Assembly (NCBI GenBank): GCA_001464155.1
Contig: LNEN01000259.1
Coordinates: 1-39,283, forward strand
Direction: 5' to 3'
DNA length: 39,283 nucleotides
DNA from: Cytophagales bacterium Ga0077538
GTDB lineage: Bacteria > Bacteroidota > Bacteroidia > Cytophagales > Cyclobacteriaceae
Shown piece after piece: positions 1 to 7,600 of the stretch (positions are counted from its first letter, which is position 1; every line of letters begins with the position of its first letter). The notes beneath the pieces are model-generated. The model worked only from the letters and a program-made list of their open reading frames with translations. It did no database searches and was not told where the DNA came from. Made by a program: the position numbers and the translations under genes.

Positions 1-435
1 ATCTGGTAATAAAACATAGGACTCCAGCTCCTGATAAAGGGAAGAATCCATACCATACATCTTGAGGAGATCTTTTTTTACTTTAAAATTTCCTCCCTTC
101 GCTCTATAATTTTGAATGCGTGCGGCCAGTCTTCCTGAAAAACCAAGCTCAATAAGTTCATTGCTGCTGGCTGTATTGGGATCAAAATTGAAGAGTTTTG
201 TTTGCTGGGTCGGAGTAGCTACCGATTGCTTGATTTGTTTTGTTTGCCATGTTGAAATCAAACTATCTAAAAGTGCTTGGTCAGCAGTGGACGTAACAAC
301 TTTTCTACTGATCCAGCTTCGGTAGACAGGTTCAGAGAAAAGCACCGCCAACATAATGGGTAGGAGAACCAAAAAGCCATTGCTTTCCTGCCGGGAAAAG
401 CCAAAAAAATTGCGCACGAGTTTTCGCAGATTCAT
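1..435 (-). CDS. Helix-hairpin-helix (ComEA-like) protein, 3' end cut off by the window
   Basis: The reading frame runs from an ATG at 435 down to base 1 without a stop, giving 145 residues; the C-terminus lies outside the window. The N-terminus has a basic stretch, then a hydrophobic segment (NGFLVLLPIMLAVLFSEPVY, about residues 20-39) that should anchor it in the inner membrane. From about residue 83 the sequence NFDPNTASSNELIELGF followed by LAARIQNYRAKGG is the usual helix-hairpin-helix pattern of ComEA-like proteins, which bind DNA without sequence specificity. Membrane-anchored HhH proteins of this shape are common in Bacteroidota, but their role there is not well established. The gene is divergent from hemA. 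The family call is fairly sure; the function is not. Confidence 0.75.
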   Translation of the reverse strand, partial: MNLRKLVRNFFGFSRQESNGFLVLLPIMLAVLFSEPVYRSWISRKVVTSTADQALLDSLISTWQTKQIKQSVATPTQQTKLFNFDPNTASSNELIELGFSGRLAARIQNYRAKGGNFKVKKDLLKMYGMDSSLYQELESYVLLPD

Positions 436-567
436 ATACTAAGGAGCCCTTCGAACTAAAATAGGAAGTTTACGTTCGAAGTCAAAGTGGGGGACGGCCG
501 GTTATTTAAAATAATTCTAAATAATATTTTGAGTGATTTTCATCACATCGCATAAGCCAGCAGACCT

Positions 568-575
568 TACTTTTG
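568..575 (+). promoter_or_regulatory. Candidate -7 box of hemA promoter (TACTTTTG)
   Basis: TACTTTTG matches the Bacteroidota -7 consensus TAnnTTTG at all fixed positions and ends 7 bases before the hemA ATG at 583. A start site at the usual distance would fall on or next to the ATG, making a leaderless message. No good -33 TTTG is visible at the usual spacing, so this is tentative. Confidence 0.35.
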
Positions 576-582
576 TGATCCG

Positions 583-1845
583 ATGAACGAGAATTTTAAG
601 TCTTTAGTCCTTACTTACAAAACCGCCCCCGTGGCAGTGCGCGAGCAGGTATCCTTGAACGAGGCTGGCGTAAAGCAGTTTTTGAAGTTTATAAGCGAAT
701 TCACTACAGCAACGGATGTTTTGGTAGTTTCTACCTGCAACCGCACGGAGATCTATTACAATTCAGAGCAGGATTTCACAAAAGAGGTATTTCAAGGCTT
801 GCGCCTGGTAAAGGGCCTGGATGTTGACCTAAGCAACTATTTCCAACCACTTTCCGGCAAAGAGGCAGTTCAACATTTATTTGAAGTTTCGTTGGGCCTG
901 GATGCCCAGGTGGTGGGTGACTTGCAAATTTCTGGACAGGTTAAAAGTGCATACCAATGGACTGCCGATGAAAATATGGCAGGACCTTTTTTACATAGAT
1001 TATTGCACACCATCTTTTTTGTAAACAAACGAGTGGTGCAAGAGACAGCCTTCCGCGATGGTGCTGCCTCTATATCGTATGCCGCAAAGGAATTGGCGGA
1101 AGATCTGACTTCCTCTCACCGCGATCCAAAAATTTTGGTAGTGGGGGTTGGAGAAATTGGTCAGGACGTTTGTCTCAATTTGAAGGAGTCGTCCTTAAAG
1201 AATGTTACTATTCTGAATCGTTCAGTTGACAAGGCTGAAAAGCTGGCCACAATTTGTGGTTTTCAGTTTGGTGGTTTAGAAAACCTGATTGCAGAAATAC
1301 AAAAGGCCGATGTGGTGATTAGTTCTGTCTCTGGAGAAAGTCCACTCATCAATCGCGACTTGCTGAAAGAAGTTTCTATCATCTCGCATAAATTCTTCAT
1401 TGACTTGTCCATGCCAAGAAGCGTGGAAGCATCTGTTGAAGAAATTCATGGCGCCATTGTCTACAACCTGGATGACATTCGCGAAAAAACAAATGAAACT
1501 GTTGAGCGAAGAAAGGCTGCCATCCCTCATGTGCAGTCCATCATTCAACAAGCCATTTTGGAATTCGAAGACTGGTCGAAGGAAATGGTAGTGTCTCCTA
1601 CAATTCAAAAACTCAAGAATACTCTTGAGCAAATCCGCAAAGAAGAAATAGCGCGCTTCTTGAAAAATGCTAAACCTGAAGAGGCAGAGAAGTTGGAAGA
1701 GATGAGTCGCTCACTCATGCAAAAAATTCTCAAGTATCCTGTACTTCAATTAAAGGCAGCCTGCAAGCGTGGTGACGCTGAATCTCTGACAGAAGTATTA
1801 CACGACTTGTTCAATCTGGAACGAGTGGAGGAGAAGAAGCATTAA
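583..1845 (+). CDS. hemA: Glutamyl-tRNA reductase
   Basis: This enzyme reduces glutamyl-tRNA(Glu) to glutamate-1-semialdehyde with NADPH, the first committed step of the C5 route to tetrapyrroles. The catalytic cysteine lies in the signature STCNRTEIYY (residues 50-59, Cys52). A conserved stretch with GLDAQVVGDLQISGQVK follows at about 105-121; many relatives have GE where this one has GD. The NADP-binding Rossmann loop is GVGEIG at 188-193, and the C-terminal dimerisation helices are rich in Glu and Lys. The length of 420 residues is normal. The ATG at 583 starts directly after a promoter-like box. No other heme gene is present in the window, so it appears to be a single-gene unit. Confidence 0.95.
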   Translation: MNENFKSLVLTYKTAPVAVREQVSLNEAGVKQFLKFISEFTTATDVLVVSTCNRTEIYYNSEQDFTKEVFQGLRLVKGLDVDLSNYFQPLSGKEAVQHLFEVSLGLDAQVVGDLQISGQVKSAYQWTADENMAGPFLHRLLHTIFFVNKRVVQETAFRDGAASISYAAKELAEDLTSSHRDPKILVVGVGEIGQDVCLNLKESSLKNVTILNRSVDKAEKLATICGFQFGGLENLIAEIQKADVVISSVSGESPLINRDLLKEVSIISHKFFIDLSMPRSVEASVEEIHGAIVYNLDDIREKTNETVERRKAAIPHVQSIIQQAILEFEDWSKEMVVSPTIQKLKNTLEQIRKEEIARFLKNAKPEEAEKLEEMSRSLMQKILKYPVLQLKAACKRGDAESLTEVLHDLFNLERVEEKKH

Positions 1846-1897
1846 TAATTTACGAAGTACGATTTTCATCCTCCTTAGTCGATTCTTGATATTGTAC

Positions 1898-1913
1898 ATT
1901 GTCAATTGACAAT
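1898..1913. repeat. 16-bp perfect palindrome downstream of hemA, possible weak terminator
   Basis: ATTGTCAATTGACAAT is its own reverse complement. As RNA it could form a 6-bp stem with an AATT loop, followed shortly by a T-rich run at 1919-1926. It sits between hemA and the sigma gene, so it may end hemA transcription, or it may be an operator just upstream of the sigma promoter. The stem is short and AT-rich. Confidence 0.35.
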
Positions 1914-1923
1914 TGTTCATTTT

Positions 1924-1952
1924 TTTGCCTGTAATTTTCTTTCCTATCTTTC
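1924..1952 (+). promoter_or_regulatory. Candidate promoter of the sigma/anti-sigma pair
   Basis: TTTG at 1924-1927, a 17-base spacer and TATCTTTC at 1945-1952 resemble the Bacteroidota promoter TTTG-N19-TAnnTTTG, with one mismatch in the -7 box. The predicted start near 1958 leaves a leader of about 25 bases before the GTG at 1983. Confidence 0.35.
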
Positions 1953-1982
1953 GACTCATCTCAACAAAACCACCCAGTACGC

Positions 1983-2471
1983 GTGTCTGAGGGCGAAAAA
2001 CCTTTCATTGATCTGATTAACCAGAACCAGGGACTTATTCATAAAGTGTGTATGCTTTATGAAAATGATCGCGAAGCGCGCAACGATCTCTTTCAGGAAA
2101 TTGTGCTACAACTCTGGCGATCCTTCCCTACGTTTCGAGGAGAGGCCAAAATCACTACCTGGATGTATCGCATTGCCTTGAATACTGCTATTTCAGGATT
2201 GAGAAGAAGAGGCCGTACCATTAAGACAGAAGATATTGCTGAGCGGCATTTTAACTTCTCAGATGTTTCAGACGATCATCAGGAAGAGAATTTTCAAAAG
2301 TTGCAATGGGCCATTAAGCAACTGACCGAGATTGAGCGAGCGATGATTATGATGGCCCTGGACGAGATTCCGTATGAAGAAATTGCCGAGACCATCGGTA
2401 TTACACAAAATAATGTTCGCGTGCGCATGAATCGCATACGCGAAAAACTAAGAAAGTTAATGACACCATGA
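1983..2471 (+). CDS. ECF-type RNA polymerase sigma-70 factor
   Basis: A 162-residue protein with the two-domain layout of an extracytoplasmic-function sigma factor. Region 2 (about residues 12-75) has the core-binding and -10-recognition pattern, including DLFQEIVLQLWRSF and TTWMYRIALNTAI. Region 4 (about 107-160) is a helix-turn-helix with EEIAETIGITQNNVRVRMNR. The frame opens at a GTG; there is no ATG near this point. Its end overlaps the next gene by 4 bases (ATGA), so the two are translationally coupled. That is the usual arrangement of a sigma factor with its regulator, although the partner here is not a recognisable anti-sigma domain. Targets cannot be read from the sequence. Confidence 0.88.
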   Translation: MSEGEKPFIDLINQNQGLIHKVCMLYENDREARNDLFQEIVLQLWRSFPTFRGEAKITTWMYRIALNTAISGLRRRGRTIKTEDIAERHFNFSDVSDDHQEENFQKLQWAIKQLTEIERAMIMMALDEIPYEEIAETIGITQNNVRVRMNRIREKLRKLMTP

Positions 2472-3103
2472 GTCTGGAACTAGATGATCTGAAATCTATC
2501 TGGAAGGGAAATAAACCTTTTGATGCAAAACCTGCAGAAGAAATTGCAGCCATGCTAAAAGGCAGAAGTAACTCTCCGATAGCAAAATTGAAAAGAAGTA
2601 CCTGGTTTGAATTGGTGCTGACGATGGTCTTTGGTGTGATCATGCTGTTCTACTCCTTTTCATTGCCCAGCGGATCGCTCAAATGGTCGGTGGTAGCAAC
2701 GCTTATCTTGTTTGTAGTATATTGTATTTATTACTTCAAGAAATTGAAATTGCTGAATCGTTTTGATGCATCCCATCAGAACATTCGCGAGAACCTGGAA
2801 AAACTGGTAAAGGATCTCAACACCTATCTATCTTTTTATAAGACGAGTTATGCTATCGTTTTTCCCGCTTATTTCTTTTTAGTACTTCTCTTCACCGCTA
2901 TCGAAAGAGGAGCCGATGCTTTTCTCCATCAATTGACCCAGCCTGAAACGATTCTCCGATTATCCATTGCCTCACTGGTATTCATTGCCATTATGGTGCT
3001 GGTATCCAAATGGTATTTGAAAAAATTATATGGCAATCACCTGGAGGCCCTGAAAGAATTGTTGAAAGATATTGAAGACTCAACCACGCAAGGCAAGGAG
3101 TGA
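2468..3103 (+). CDS. Membrane protein coupled to the sigma factor, possible anti-sigma factor
   Basis: A 211-residue protein that starts inside the stop codon of the sigma gene. The N-terminal 45 residues are soluble (SLELDDLKSIWKGNKPFD). Hydrophobic segments follow at about 48-66 (LVLTMVFGVIMLFYSFSL), 74-91, 125-145 and 160-180, so three or four membrane helices are likely. The opening ELDDLKSIWK resembles N-termini of Bacteroidota proteins encoded after ECF sigma factors. No zinc-binding anti-sigma motif (HxxxCxxC) is visible. The pairing with the sigma gene suggests that the cytosolic N-terminus holds the sigma factor at the membrane, but this is inference from gene order. The last 24 bases overlap the convergent gene. 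Confidence 0.7.
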   Translation: MSLELDDLKSIWKGNKPFDAKPAEEIAAMLKGRSNSPIAKLKRSTWFELVLTMVFGVIMLFYSFSLPSGSLKWSVVATLILFVVYCIYYFKKLKLLNRFDASHQNIRENLEKLVKDLNTYLSFYKTSYAIVFPAYFFLVLLFTAIERGADAFLHQLTQPETILRLSIASLVFIAIMVLVSKWYLKKLYGNHLEALKELLKDIEDSTTQGKE

Positions 3104-3763
3104 AAACGATAAGGCGGTGGTAACTTTGTCTATAGTTTCAGGTGTGAGTAATTTTTGATTGATCTCTATTGTTATCCCCAGGTATTCTTCTTCCGAAAAT
3201 CGAGTTCGCAAGTAAGCAGTAAATCCGTCAGTAGCATTTTCAGCTGAATCCTTAAATTCAATACGAAAATCTCCCAGAGCTTGTTCTAAAGAGCTCATGA
3301 GTTGCAGCGCCATCGTTTTTTCGAAAGTCCGCTGCGAATCAAAAACGATACCAATATCCGTTAAGTAAATTCTCTCTTGAAATGCAGGTGGGAGACTGCG
3401 AATGGATAAGTGCACAACCGGTTTGGGGAGCATGGCCAGCGCATGTTCTACCCGCAGCCGATACGGAAAATAGTATTTATCCAGCAGCAGCTGTTTGTCT
3501 TCATCACCGAGACCGGTAGTAAAAACAGAGAATAAATGTGGATTGCTTAAGGATTGATTCACATCCACCAATAAGCGCGTAGTTTGATGGGTGAAGCATG
3601 ATACATCAAGGGCTTCGGATAAAGCTACGGTAATGTCCAAGGCGCCTTCGTCCCAGCCTTCGGGTGAGTTAAGAATTTCGTCTGTTGGAAATAGCCCTCT
3701 ATATCGAATCGGCACCTGATTACCGGCATATTCGCACGAAAGAATAAGGGATAAGGAAGCCAT
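3080..3763 (-). CDS. N-formylglutamate amidohydrolase-like protein with altered active-site motifs
   Basis: 227 residues matching the N-formylglutamate amidohydrolase family. The landmarks are all there but altered: the N-terminal block reads SCEYAGNQVP where relatives usually have SCEHxGN, and the later block reads HLSIRSLPP where they usually have HxSxHSFTP. The blocks TTRLLVDVNQSLSNPHLFS, YYFPYRLRVE, TDIGIVFDSQR, TDGFTAYLR and GITIEINQKLL fit the family. Active members remove formate or other acyl groups from glutamate, often in histidine breakdown. Two usually conserved histidines are Tyr and Arg here, so catalysis is doubtful. No hut genes are nearby. The C-terminus overlaps the convergent membrane-protein gene by 24 bases. 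Confidence 0.75.
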   Translation of the reverse strand: MASLSLILSCEYAGNQVPIRYRGLFPTDEILNSPEGWDEGALDITVALSEALDVSCFTHQTTRLLVDVNQSLSNPHLFSVFTTGLGDEDKQLLLDKYYFPYRLRVEHALAMLPKPVVHLSIRSLPPAFQERIYLTDIGIVFDSQRTFEKTMALQLMSSLEQALGDFRIEFKDSAENATDGFTAYLRTRFSEEEYLGITIEINQKLLTPETIDKVTTALSFSLLALRG

Positions 3764-3845
3764 TCGGTATCAATTTTTTTTGCTAGTGATCGTGGAGTTA
3801 GTTTTTAGGATTGATTTAGACGCATCAAGGTGCGACCAGTGTTCT

Positions 3846-4643
3846 TTAAAAAACATGAAGCAGTTTACTGATAATGAGATCGAAGACTTCAAACAAGATG
3901 AGAATGATGATGATCCATTCAAGTCGACTGCTTTCTCTATGATTTGATATTTCTCTAAACACGGTAAGGTTGTCTTCAATAATGCGAAGCGTGTATTCCA
4001 ATTCACTAAAACGCAAACGCAAATCAAAGTGCTTGATCAGGCCTTGATGCAGTTTGTCTAAATACTCATCGTCCCATACCTGATCGGGGGCATCGAAGAT
4101 GTAAATGTTTTCAGCAATATCGTTTTGGGTGTTGAGGGCGCGACCCAAAAAACGCAGCATTTTTTTTCGACCAATTTTCAGCGTGCCGGTATGTTCTAAT
4201 TGATTTGAAAACCCCTTCACTTCTGTTAGCAGATTTTCTGCCACCAGATGATGGTAATCAATGGCTACAGATTGCGCCAGGTTAAACATGGCAATGCGAA
4301 TTACCTTATCGTCTACGCGGCCCAGGGTAACCTTATCATAATCGAAGAGTGTTTCACTGCCTGTATTCACCATGATCTGAAAGTCATCGCGAAGAGGATT
4401 CGCGAGGGGAGCTTTCTGGTATGGGTGCACGGTTTTGATGGCGTAGCGCATTTCCTCTTCAGTGAATCCCGCAAACACCACCACGCCAAAATTGAAGTAG
4501 TATTGGTACTTATTTTCACTGAATTTGTAAAACAACTCAGAGGAGGTCTCCGCGGAGGCTTTTATCTCCAGAAAGGACTTAATACCCTTTACTTCCAACT
4601 GGTTGGCAATTAAAAAGGCCGTTAGTTTGATGGAATCGGACAT
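3846..4643 (-). CDS. RMND1/Sif2/DUF155 family protein
   Basis: 265 residues, starting at an ATG divergent from the nuclease gene. The central block has FNFGVVVFAGFTEEEM (about 50-65) and then LAQSVAIDYHH, followed by a helical region with GRALNTQNDIAENIYIFDAPDQVW. The C-terminus has IIIILILFEVFDLIISKLLHV, a single membrane helix at the very end. This order is typical of the DUF155 family, which includes the yeast Sif2/Rmd proteins and the human mitochondrial RMND1. The bacterial role is unknown; the family is thought to be membrane-tethered by the C-terminal helix. The gene lies 82 bases upstream of the amidohydrolase-like gene and may be transcribed with it. Confidence 0.82.
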   Translation of the reverse strand: MSDSIKLTAFLIANQLEVKGIKSFLEIKASAETSSELFYKFSENKYQYYFNFGVVVFAGFTEEEMRYAIKTVHPYQKAPLANPLRDDFQIMVNTGSETLFDYDKVTLGRVDDKVIRIAMFNLAQSVAIDYHHLVAENLLTEVKGFSNQLEHTGTLKIGRKKMLRFLGRALNTQNDIAENIYIFDAPDQVWDDEYLDKLHQGLIKHFDLRLRFSELEYTLRIIEDNLTVFREISNHRESSRLEWIIIILILFEVFDLIISKLLHVF

Positions 4644-4723
4644 GAGGCAACCGCTTGTGAAATATAAAGTTAATTTAATGTACGAAGATTTTAGCTTGCG
4701 AACTTTTAGAAGAAATTAGCGCT

Positions 4724-5485
4724 ATGAAGACATTATTTCGCATTGCATTGATCATGATCCTTTCCGTTCAGGCTTTTGGTTGGGGACAAACAGGGCATAG
4801 AGCCATGGGGCTTTTAGCCGAGAGAAATCTTTCTAAAAAAGCCAAAAAGGAAATAGAGAGAATTTTGAAAGGAGAGTCGTTATCCATGACCAGTACCTGG
4901 ATGGATGAAATCCGTTCGGATTCTACTTATCGCTACTCCTATGATTGGCATTGGGTTACCATACCAGATGGACAGACGTATGAACAAACTGAGAAAAATC
5001 CGAAAGGAGATGTTATCGCAGCTATTGAAACGATAATAGCAGAATTGAAATCAGGAAAATTTTCTGGTAAGGAAGAGACGATTCGCCTAAAAATGTTGGT
5101 GCATCTGATAGGCGACATTCACCAGCCTTTACACGTAGGTCTTGGCCCTGATAAGGGTGGTAATGATGTGAAGGTAATGTGGTTTCGTGCGGACAGCAAT
5201 CTTCATCGCGTGTGGGATAGCGACATGATTGATGATAAAAACGTAAGCTATACAGAATTAGCAAATTGGATTGGTCAACCCTCTTCTACAGATTTAGCAA
5301 CTTGGCAAAAATCAACGGTGCGTGACTGGGCTAAGGAAAGTATGAGTTATCGCAAGCAAGTGTATGATTACGGCAATGGTAAAATGGGTTATCAGTATTC
5401 TTACAAATATTTTGATATTGTAAAACTTCGTCTGCAGCAAAGTGGCATTCGCTTAGCTGCCGTGCTGAACGAAATTTATGGATAG
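4724..5485 (+). CDS. Secreted S1/P1-type zinc nuclease
   Basis: 253 residues with a signal peptide (residues 1-19) predicted to be cut just before Trp20; in this family the N-terminal Trp of the mature enzyme is itself a zinc ligand. The other metal ligands of the three-zinc site can be found: His25 in GWGQTGHR, the Asp of TWMDEIR, the His of WHWVTIPDG, the His/Asp/His residues of HLIGDIHQPLH, and the His and Asp of NLHRVWDSD. These enzymes cut single-stranded DNA and RNA to 5'-nucleotides, here outside the inner membrane, probably for nutrient or phosphate scavenging. No type IX sorting domain is visible. The length is normal for bacterial members. Confidence 0.92.
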   Translation: MKTLFRIALIMILSVQAFGWGQTGHRAMGLLAERNLSKKAKKEIERILKGESLSMTSTWMDEIRSDSTYRYSYDWHWVTIPDGQTYEQTEKNPKGDVIAAIETIIAELKSGKFSGKEETIRLKMLVHLIGDIHQPLHVGLGPDKGGNDVKVMWFRADSNLHRVWDSDMIDDKNVSYTELANWIGQPSSTDLATWQKSTVRDWAKESMSYRKQVYDYGNGKMGYQYSYKYFDIVKLRLQQSGIRLAAVLNEIYG

Positions 5486-5490
5486 GAGAG

Positions 5491-5518
5491 TTGTAGGAGG
5501 TGTTTTATCCTCCTACAA
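5491..5518. terminator. Hairpin between convergent nuclease and PorE-like genes
   Basis: TTGTAGGAGG (5491-5500) and CCTCCTACAA (5509-5518) are perfect reverse complements around an 8-base loop. The hairpin sits between two convergent stop codons and includes the last codons of the minus-strand gene (Val-Gly-Gly-stop). There is no strong T-run on either side, so it may stabilise mRNA ends rather than act as a classical intrinsic terminator. Confidence 0.5.
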
Positions 5519-7496
5519 TTTCAACCTCTGTTCTTCTATTGATTTCACGTCCCTCCATCTCATCATCGTTTGATACCAAGGGGCGTTCCTCACCATAACC
5601 GACAGCGGAAAGGCGTGAGGGCTCAATTCCTTTACTCACCAGGAAAGCCACTACGGATTGTGCGCGCTTCAACGAGAGGGCTTTGTTCAAGGCGTCATCT
5701 CCTGCACTGTCTGTATGTCCGTTTACTTGTAATCGCAAGGCTTGATTTTTTTCCAGCATAGAAACAATGCGTTCCAATTCACCAAGTGATTCTTTCTTTA
5801 AATCAGATTTTCCGCTGTCAAAGAAAACGTTCTTCAACACAACCTTAGAGCCCGTTTCCGCCTTCGCCATTAAAATGTGCGTGTCAATTTCCTGGTATTC
5901 TGAAAAGGTTGGCACTTCAAAATTCATGGAATTGAAGAGATAACCATCAACGGAAGTATTGATACCATAGTTACCACCGTGAGGAATGTCAATGGTAAAT
6001 TCTCCTGTGCTGGAAGAAGAATAGACCCGCGCTATAATGGTATTGTTAGCATTATTGATCAAAACTATTTGCGCGCGCAGGGGAGAGGAAGAAGTAGCAT
6101 CAATTACTTTACCTTTTAAGGCTGTGGCAATTCCTAAATCTTTTTGAAGGCTGATCAGTGGATCAACAAAAGCATCGTTTACCGCTTCCGCTTCAGCTAC
6201 GGGTGCTGTATCAGCAATTTCCGTTTCCAATTCTACAATTGGTATTTCGGGTTCAATAAAGGTTACCATGCAAAGGTCTGTACGCCCCACGCCTTCTTGG
6301 CGAACAGAAGCATAGTAGCCACGCTTTTTATCTTCTGACAGGTGAAAGAAATTTTCATACTCAGCCGTGTTGATCGGATATCCCAGATTAACGGGTTTCT
6401 GCCATTTCCCTTTTACTTTTTCAGCTTTAAAGATATCGTAGCTGCCCAAGCCAGGGTGCGTATCGGAACCAAAATATAATGTGCTGTCATTAAATAAGAA
6501 GGGAGCATCTTCATCCCCAAGGGTATTAATAGCAGGGCCCAGATTTTCAGCGTTGTTCCATTCTCCGAACTGATTTATTTCGGCCACGTAGAGATCAAGA
6601 CCACCATATCCTCCGGGGCGATCGCTGGCGAAGTAGAATTTCTTTCCATCGGGTGTGAAACAACCTGAGGTTTCATTGCTGGCAGGTCCGTTTATAAAGT
6701 CTCCCATATTCACCGGCTTTGACCATTCGCTCCCATCAAAATCGGATCGGTACAAATCTCCACTTCCCTCTCCGTAATAGATAATGAGTGTATTTCCATC
6801 GCGCGAAAGTGAGGAAGCCGCATCATGAAATTGATTGTTAATGTTGCTGCTGATTTTTTTAGGTGCTGACCATTCCCCGTCTTTTAATTCAGAGATCAGA
6901 ATTTCTTCAAAAAGTACTTTGTTGCGCCTGTCGATAAAGGCAGAGTCGCGGGCTGAGGTGAAAATGAGTTTGTCCTCGGAAGCGTTCAGCATAGGGCCAT
7001 AGTCATCAAAAGCTGAGTTCACTGGCCACTCCATCACTTTTACGATGGCAGATACCGCATTGGCCATGAGTGAATCGGCACGTTGGCATTCTTCAATTTT
7101 ATGATCGCACAAGGGCCCCATTCTTTTATTTCTTTCCTTGTATAATTCGTAGTGCTTTTGTGCTTTTTTGAAATTGAAGTTTAGCTGATTGGACATGCCC
7201 AGGTAGTAATGAATGTCTTCATCAATCTGTTGGTTTATTTTGTAGGCACGCTCCAGGTGTGATAAGGATTGAAATTTTGGTGAGCTGGACAGATAAGTCA
7301 ACCCAATTTTGAGCTGTACCTTCGCGTCATTGGGATCTAGTTTTTCAGCTTCCGTGTAAGCAGCCAAAGCTTTTGTAAATTCTTGGCGGGCATAGAATTT
7401 ATCCCCTTGGTCAATAAATTTTTTACCAGGCTGTGCAAAAACCTGGGTAGCAAAGCAAGATAACAGGATTACGCTCGCTGTAAGGAGAGATCTCAT
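5505..7496 (-). CDS. PorE-like TPR / PD40 propeller / CRD / OmpA protein
   Basis: 663 residues in four domains after a signal sequence ending VFAQ (about residue 22). TPR repeats span about 24-130 (FTKALAAYTEAEKLDPND). PD40/WD40-like propeller blades span about 150-410, with recurring patterns such as LIFTSARD, FYFASDRPGGYGGLDLY and LYFGSD. A carboxypeptidase-regulatory-like domain (LKGKVIDATSSSPLRAQI) lies at about 460-540. A C-terminal OmpA domain at about 555-660 carries NGHTDSAGDDALNKALSLKR and REINRRTEVEI, the peptidoglycan-binding residues. This order is that of PorE, a type IX secretion component that anchors the machine to peptidoglycan. Paralogues with the same layout exist, and no other por/gld gene is in the window, so a direct role is inferred only. 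Confidence 0.82.
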   Translation of the reverse strand: MRSLLTASVILLSCFATQVFAQPGKKFIDQGDKFYARQEFTKALAAYTEAEKLDPNDAKVQLKIGLTYLSSSPKFQSLSHLERAYKINQQIDEDIHYYLGMSNQLNFNFKKAQKHYELYKERNKRMGPLCDHKIEECQRADSLMANAVSAIVKVMEWPVNSAFDDYGPMLNASEDKLIFTSARDSAFIDRRNKVLFEEILISELKDGEWSAPKKISSNINNQFHDAASSLSRDGNTLIIYYGEGSGDLYRSDFDGSEWSKPVNMGDFINGPASNETSGCFTPDGKKFYFASDRPGGYGGLDLYVAEINQFGEWNNAENLGPAINTLGDEDAPFLFNDSTLYFGSDTHPGLGSYDIFKAEKVKGKWQKPVNLGYPINTAEYENFFHLSEDKKRGYYASVRQEGVGRTDLCMVTFIEPEIPIVELETEIADTAPVAEAEAVNDAFVDPLISLQKDLGIATALKGKVIDATSSSPLRAQIVLINNANNTIIARVYSSSSTGEFTIDIPHGGNYGINTSVDGYLFNSMNFEVPTFSEYQEIDTHILMAKAETGSKVVLKNVFFDSGKSDLKKESLGELERIVSMLEKNQALRLQVNGHTDSAGDDALNKALSLKRAQSVVAFLVSKGIEPSRLSAVGYGEERPLVSNDDEMEGREINRRTEVEIVGG

Positions 7497-7600
7497 AGTA
7501 GGATAGGCTCAAAGACGGTAAATCTATGCAAAAAATAACAGCAGCAAAACTGGCATCCGTGCGAGATCTATTGCCTGAACTACTGAGTCAGCTGTTCCAT

